From Acidimicrobiaceae bacterium (lineage in GTDB: Bacteria; Actinomycetota; Acidimicrobiia; Acidimicrobiales; Salinilacustritrichaceae): a DNA stretch of 9,839 nucleotides. Below, piece by piece: positions 6,215-9,839 of the stretch (position 1 is its first letter; each line of letters opens with the position of its first letter). A program made the position numbers and the translations under genes. Below the pieces are notes generated by a model. The model searched no databases. It was given only the letters and a program-made list of their open reading frames with translations, and had not been told where the DNA came from. The stretch is from assembly GCA_003476595.1 (NCBI GenBank), contig DMTU01000268.1, positions 1 through 9,839 of the forward strand, read 5' to 3'.

Positions 6215-7720
6215 TCAGCCGCCGGCGACCGCCGGCGTCAGCGCCGGCTTGGGGCGCAGGTGGTACTCGTCGAGGTCGGCGTGGTTGGTGCGCCGGCGGT
6301 ACTCGGTGGTCCGGCCCACCCAGTTGTTGGTGACCTTGCCGCCCTGCAGGTACCAGCTGTCCTCGATGAGCACCCAGGCGCTGTCGGCGAGGCGGCGTGA
6401 CAGCTCGTCGTTGTAGGCCTGCTGCACCTCGGCCTTGACCTCGATCGACTGGATCGACCGGGCGGCCATCTGGCGCAGCGCGGAGAGGATGTAGCGGCAC
6501 TGCGACTCGATCATGAGCACGATGGAGTTGTGGCCCAGGTTGGTGTTGGGGCCGTACATGAAGAACAGGTTCGGGAAGCCCGAGACGGTGAGACCGAGGT
6601 GGGCCTGGGGGCCCTCCCGCCACTGCTCGTTCAGGTTCCGGCCCTCGGGTCCGGTGACCGTCATCGGCGTGAGGAAGTCCTGGGTGTGGAACCCGGTGCC
6701 CACGACGATGACGTCGACGGGGTGCTCGACGTGGTCCTGGTCCATGCCCGACACCGTGACGATGGCGTCACCGGTGACCTTGTCGATGCGGTCGGTGACG
6801 ATGTCGACGTCGTGCTCCTCGATCGCCTCGTAGAAGTCGTCGGAGAACAGGACCCGCTTGGCGCCCATCGGGTAGTCGGGCGTGAGCTTGGCCACCTTGT
6901 CGGGGTCGCTGATCTTCTCCTGCAGGTTCTTCACCGCGAACTTCTGCATGAAGTCCCGAACGAAGGACTTCTGGTGCATCAGGTTGTACCCGAGCAGCTC
7001 GGCCCGGGCGAAGATCATGAACCGGCGCAGGTTGCGCGCCACCCGGCTGCGGCGGATGAGGGACTTCTCGATCTCGGTGTAGTCCCGGTCGTTCTTCGGG
7101 ATGATCCAGTTCGGCGTGCGCTGGAAGACGGTGACCTTCGCCGCCTCCTTGGCGATCTGGGGCACGTACTGCACCGCGCTCGCGCCGGCACCGATGGAGG
7201 CGACCCGCTTGCCCGTCAGGTCGACCGAGTGGTCCCACTCGGCGGAGTGGAAGACGGGGCCGGCGAAGGAGTCGAGCCCGTCGATGTCGGGCCAGCGGGG
7301 CCGGCTCAGCTGGCCGGTGGCCGAGACGACCACGTCGTAGCGCTCGGTCGTGGTCTCCCCGCCCTCCGGGGTGGCGTCGACGTCCCAGGCGCCGGCCTCC
7401 TCCACCCAGCGCAGCTCGGTCACCGGCGTCTCGAGGCGGATGTGGGCCCAGAGCCCGTAGGTCTCGGCGCAGTGGTCGAGGTAGTCCTTGATCACCGGCT
7501 GGTGGGACCACTTGTTGGGCCAGTCGAAGTTCTCGAACGAGTACGAGTACAGCGCAGAGGGGATGTCGCACTCGGCGCCGGGGTAGGTGTTCGCCCGCCA
7601 GGTGCCACCGATGGCATCGGCCTTCTCGAAGATCGTGAACGTGTCGATGCCCTGCTGCTTGAGCTGGATGCCCAGGCCCATGCCGGCGAAGCCGGAGCCG
7701 ATGATGGCGATGCGTGGCAC
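6215..7720 (-). CDS. Flavin-containing monooxygenase, Baeyer-Villiger type
   Basis: A 501-residue cytosolic flavoprotein predicted to use FAD, NADPH and O2 to insert oxygen into a ketone or to oxygenate a soft heteroatom. The FAD Rossmann motif GSGFAG is at 8-13 and the typical GGTW with NTYPGAECDIPS follows at 38-54. The Baeyer-Villiger fingerprint FxGxxxHxxxW(D) is present as FAGPVFHSAEWD at 152-163. The NADPH motif GAGASA is at 177-182, and GTGF with HTQDF at 341-349 is the second ATG-type linker. MYGPNTNLGHNS near 388-399 is usual in this family. I chose GTG 7720 because it begins directly before the first beta strand and has AGGGGGT 6 nt upstream (7727-7733). It is convergent with the EVE-like gene. 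Substrate is unknown. A class B N-oxygenase is less likely given the fingerprint. Confidence 0.93.
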   Translation of the reverse strand: MPRIAIIGSGFAGMGLGIQLKQQGIDTFTIFEKADAIGGTWRANTYPGAECDIPSALYSYSFENFDWPNKWSHQPVIKDYLDHCAETYGLWAHIRLETPVTELRWVEEAGAWDVDATPEGGETTTERYDVVVSATGQLSRPRWPDIDGLDSFAGPVFHSAEWDHSVDLTGKRVASIGAGASAVQYVPQIAKEAAKVTVFQRTPNWIIPKNDRDYTEIEKSLIRRSRVARNLRRFMIFARAELLGYNLMHQKSFVRDFMQKFAVKNLQEKISDPDKVAKLTPDYPMGAKRVLFSDDFYEAIEEHDVDIVTDRIDKVTGDAIVTVSGMDQDHVEHPVDVIVVGTGFHTQDFLTPMTVTGPEGRNLNEQWREGPQAHLGLTVSGFPNLFFMYGPNTNLGHNSIVLMIESQCRYILSALRQMAARSIQSIEVKAEVQQAYNDELSRRLADSAWVLIEDSWYLQGGKVTNNWVGRTTEYRRRTNHADLDEYHLRPKPALTPAVAGG

Positions 7721-7760
7721 GAAGGGACCCCCTGGAACATGACGACGAGTTCTGGCAACG

Positions 7761-7766
7761 ACCGTA
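7761..7766 (-). promoter_or_regulatory. Candidate -10 box for the monooxygenase gene
   Basis: Read on the minus strand, TACGGT fits TANNNT and would place the transcript start about 34 nt before the GTG at 7720, leaving room for the AGGGGGT ribosome site. I see no convincing -35. Weak support. Confidence 0.25.
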
Positions 7767-7815
7767 TCCTGCTGCGGGCACCTCGGACACGTCCGGGAAC
7801 CGGGCCGCACGCAGT

Positions 7816-7853
7816 AGGAGGTGCATCAACCGGTGGCGAACCATCCGATGTGA
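7816..7853 (+). promoter_or_regulatory. Strong Shine-Dalgarno and possible 6-codon leader ORF
   Basis: AGGAGGTG at 7816-7823 is a complete anti-Shine-Dalgarno match. Nine bases later GTG 7833 opens a frame of six codons (Met-Ala-Asn-His-Pro-Met) ending in TGA at 7851-7853. That stop overlaps GTG 7850, which is in the frame of the following 148-residue gene, giving an ATGTGA overlap typical of translational coupling. The strong ribosome site therefore serves a different frame from the main gene. It may be a leader peptide, or the main gene may simply start at GTG 7850 or ATG 7859 with an unusually long spacing. Confidence 0.35.
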
Positions 7854-7858
7854 CCGAG

Positions 7859-8305
7859 ATGTCCGATCCGGGTGGTGCGCTCACGAGCGCGCCGGCGTCG
7901 CGCGTCGTCGTCGAAGCCCTCGGGTCGGTCCTGGACGGCGACGCGGCCACCGCCCGCGACCGGCTCCTCGCCGGTGCCGAGGCCACCAGCTGGGCCGCCG
8001 TGCTGCGCCGGCTGGACGTCGCCGGCCGTGCCCTCACCCTCGACGCCGCCATCGCCCCGTCCGGCGCGCGTGCGTGGATGGCCCACGTGGCCGCCCTGGC
8101 CGCCGCAGCCGGGGTCGATCCGCTGCCTTCCGGGATCTCCGACGTGCTCGTGGCCTGGAGCCGGGGGGACGGCATCCCCGTGCAGGTCGATCTCACCACC
8201 GACCAGGTCGGGGTCGTGCCGGAGGCCGAGCGCGCCTGGGCCGCCATGCTCGTGCTGGCCTGCCTGGTGGACCGCTCGGGCTTCCCGCCGCAGGTGGTCG
8301 CGTAG
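7859..8305 (+). CDS. Hypothetical protein, alanine-rich
   Basis: I do not recognise this 148-residue protein. It is alanine-rich, mostly helical by composition, with no cysteine cluster, signal peptide or clear membrane span. Visible segments are ASRVVVEALGSVLDGD, then ATSWAAVLRRLDVAGRALTL, then an Ala-rich helix around 75-86. A strand pair near 105-125 (GIPVQVDLTTDQVGVVP) is followed by a final helix (AWAAMLVLACLVDR). ATG 7859 is taken as the start; GTG 7850 in the same frame would add three residues and overlap the stop of the leader ORF. Wobble positions are GC-rich throughout, supporting real coding. It is divergent from the monooxygenase and lies 97 nt upstream of the response-regulator gene in the same direction, so co-transcription is possible. 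Confidence 0.65.
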   Translation: MSDPGGALTSAPASRVVVEALGSVLDGDAATARDRLLAGAEATSWAAVLRRLDVAGRALTLDAAIAPSGARAWMAHVAALAAAAGVDPLPSGISDVLVAWSRGDGIPVQVDLTTDQVGVVPEAERAWAAMLVLACLVDRSGFPPQVVA

Positions 8306-8367
8306 GGCGCGCCTGCCCGGTGCCGGTGCCGCGGGCTCCGACACCGCTGCGGGCTCGGGGCCGGGAG

Positions 8368-8373
8368 TAGCGT
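8368..8373 (+). promoter_or_regulatory. Candidate -10 box for the receiver-sigma operon
   Basis: TAGCGT matches TANNNT and would put the transcript start near 8380, giving a 5' leader of roughly 23-32 nt before GTG 8403 or ATG 8412. No clear -35 is visible at the expected distance. Weak support. Confidence 0.3.
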
Positions 8374-8379
8374 CGGTCA

Positions 8380-8405
8380 CACGTGGCCCGGACCGAGCCC
8401 ACGTG
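8380..8405. promoter_or_regulatory. Inverted repeat CACGTGG-N12-CCACGTG (possible operator)
   Basis: CACGTGG at 8380-8386 and CCACGTG at 8399-8405 are perfect inverted arms separated by 12 nt, and each arm contains the self-complementary hexamer CACGTG. The repeat sits between the candidate -10 and the response-regulator start codon, where a bound regulator or an mRNA hairpin could control expression. The structure is seen; the role is inference. Confidence 0.4.
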
Positions 8406-8411
8406 CACCGC

Positions 8412-8906
<495 letters not shown>

Positions 8907-8912
8907 TCCGTC

Positions 8913-9680
8913 GTGGGGGACGACGCGCCGGAGCTCATCGGATCGAAGCGGCGGGGGCGGGCCGCGGTGCGCGAGCTCGACGACGAGCACCTCGTCGCCT
9001 CGTTCCAGCAGTCCCGTGACAAGGAGGCGGTCAACGAGCTGCTCCGTCGCCACGAGGGCCTCATCATGTCGGTCGCCCGGCGGTACTTCGTCCCCGGCGG
9101 CGACCACGACGACGTCCGCCAGCAGGCGATGATCGGCTTCTGGAAGGCGGTCCGCGACTTCACGCCCGACGCCGGTGCCTCGTTCCCGAGCTTCTCGCGC
9201 ACCTGCATGCAGCGCCAGGTGATCACGGCGGTGAAGGCGGCGAACCGCATGAAGCACTCGCCGCTGAACGAGTCCGACCGGATCGCCCACCACGACGCCG
9301 AGCACGACGAGGACCACGGGTCCTCCGCGGTGCAGCTCCCGTCGGTGAGCCACGAGCGCTCGGCCGTGGAGCGCATGGACATGGACGGCAGCGGCGGCAT
9401 GCCGTTCGGCCTCTCCGAGATCGAGACGCTCCTCGAGGCCCACGGGCACGAGCGGGTGCACGAGATCCTGCGGCTCCACTTCGAGGGCAAGAGCACCCGG
9501 CGGAGGAAGGACGAGCCCGACCGCCTGTCGGAGAACGAGGCCCACGTGCTCGTCGGCCTGCTCAGCGGCAAGAAGTACCGCGAGATCGCCGATCAGATGG
9601 GCAAGACCGACAAGTTCGTGGACAACACCGTCCAGCGGCTGCGGGCCAAGCTCCGCCACCTCCTCGAGGACGGTCAGTAG
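8913..9680 (+). CDS. SigH/Spo0H-like sigma-70 family RNA polymerase sigma factor
   Basis: A 255-residue alternative sigma factor. Region 2 (about 38-118) closely resembles Bacillus SigH: LLRRHEGLIMSVARRYF, then DHDDVRQQAMIGFWKAVRDF, SFSRTCMQRQVITAVKAANR and KHSPLN. Region 4 (about 205-252) has LSENEAHVLVGLLSGKKYREIA followed by a helix-turn-helix with FVDNTVQRLRAKLR that would read the -35 element. There is no region 1.1 or 3. The linker between regions 2 and 4 (about 120-204) is longer than in SigH and is His/Asp/Glu-rich. GTG 8913 is the start, 6 nt after the receiver stop, with GAGG at 8897-8900. No anti-sigma gene is adjacent. SigH-type factors direct post-exponential programmes in Firmicutes; the target genes here are unknown. 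The family call is strong. Confidence 0.9.
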   Translation: MGDDAPELIGSKRRGRAAVRELDDEHLVASFQQSRDKEAVNELLRRHEGLIMSVARRYFVPGGDHDDVRQQAMIGFWKAVRDFTPDAGASFPSFSRTCMQRQVITAVKAANRMKHSPLNESDRIAHHDAEHDEDHGSSAVQLPSVSHERSAVERMDMDGSGGMPFGLSEIETLLEAHGHERVHEILRLHFEGKSTRRRKDEPDRLSENEAHVLVGLLSGKKYREIADQMGKTDKFVDNTVQRLRAKLRHLLEDGQ

Positions 9681-9839
9681 CCCCCTCCGCCTCGGGCGCG
9701 GTTGCGCTGCCACGACCACACCAGGGTGGCGATGGTGCCGAGGATGCCGAGCCCCCACACGGCGAGCACGCCGCCGAGGTCGGGGGTGTCCTGGGTGATG
9801 CGCGCCCGACCCTCGATCGGCACCGTCGTCGTGGGGATC
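9674..9839 (-). CDS. Partial membrane protein, C-terminal 54 residues (5' end outside window)
   Basis: On the minus strand an open frame enters from the right edge and ends at TGA (9674-9676) after 54 full codons. A hydrophilic stretch with several prolines and threonines precedes one hydrophobic span of about 20 residues (codons within about 9710-9775: LAVWGLGILGTIATLVW). A basic, glycine-rich tail QRNRARGGGGY ends the protein. The positive tail suggests the C-terminus lies in the cytoplasm. The wobble positions are mostly G/C, as expected for a real gene in this genome. Its stop region overlaps the last 7 bases of the sigma-factor gene tail to tail. The family cannot be named from this fragment. 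Confidence 0.7.
   Translation of the reverse strand, partial: IPTTTVPIEGRARITQDTPDLGGVLAVWGLGILGTIATLVWSWQRNRARGGGGY

Noticed and set aside
4509..7720. Possible defence island built from the EVE-like protein and its neighbours
   Set aside because: No nuclease, helicase, methyltransferase, NTPase or toxin motif is present, and the flanking genes are a kinase and a metabolic monooxygenase on the opposite strand.
126..7720. A single catabolic cluster made of the CoA-transferase, E1 and monooxygenase
   Set aside because: The genes are in separate, opposed transcription units divided by unrelated genes, and no shared substrate can be inferred.
7721..7810. Upstream extension of the monooxygenase to 7810
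   Set aside because: FAD-binding monooxygenases of this family begin within a few residues of the first beta strand, and GTG 7720 has a well-spaced AGGGGGT.

Overview
The window is very GC-rich (around 70%, judged by eye), uses GTG starts freely, has short intergenic gaps and codes on both strands. Its best-recognised proteins are a fused branched-chain-type 2-oxoacid dehydrogenase E1, a DUF2786 protein, a Baeyer-Villiger-type flavoprotein monooxygenase and a SigH/Spo0H-like sigma factor. Together these suggest a chromosomal piece of a high-GC actinobacterium. Acidimicrobiia would fit, but the lineage is inference and no rRNA or tRNA is present to settle it.

Layout, left to right: a short repetitive non-coding stretch (1-125); an acetyl-CoA hydrolase/CoA-transferase on the minus strand (126-1436); divergently, a DUF2786 gene (1539-2270) that overlaps by one base the start of a single-chain E1 alpha-beta dehydrogenase (2270-4435). 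A 56-bp palindromic element separates the E1 gene from a convergent sensorless histidine kinase (4509-5201, minus). Divergent from the kinase is an acidic protein with a probable EVE/PUA-like N-terminal domain (5255-6145). A second copy of the same palindromic element separates it from a convergent monooxygenase (6215-7720, minus). Divergent from that is an unrecognised 148-residue protein (7859-8305) behind a possible leader ORF. Then come a stand-alone receiver protein (8412-8906) and a SigH-like sigma factor (8913-9680) as a two-gene operon. The sigma gene runs tail to tail into the 3' end of a membrane-protein gene cut by the window edge (9674-9839, minus).

How the genes relate: metabolically, the E1, the CoA-transferase and the monooxygenase all belong to carboxylic-acid, acyl-CoA and ketone catabolism, but they are separate transcription units, E2/E3 partners are absent, and no single pathway can be asserted. 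On the regulatory side, a cytosolic kinase, a receiver-only regulator and an alternative sigma factor lie within 5 kb. The receiver-sigma operon is the best candidate for a signalling circuit.

No CRISPR array, transposase, phage gene or known defence operon was seen. The most unusual non-coding signal is the pair of related palindromes. They are equal in length (56 bp), match at 45 of 56 positions without gaps, begin exactly 12 nt after the stop codon of the plus-strand gene, and lie between convergent genes in both cases.
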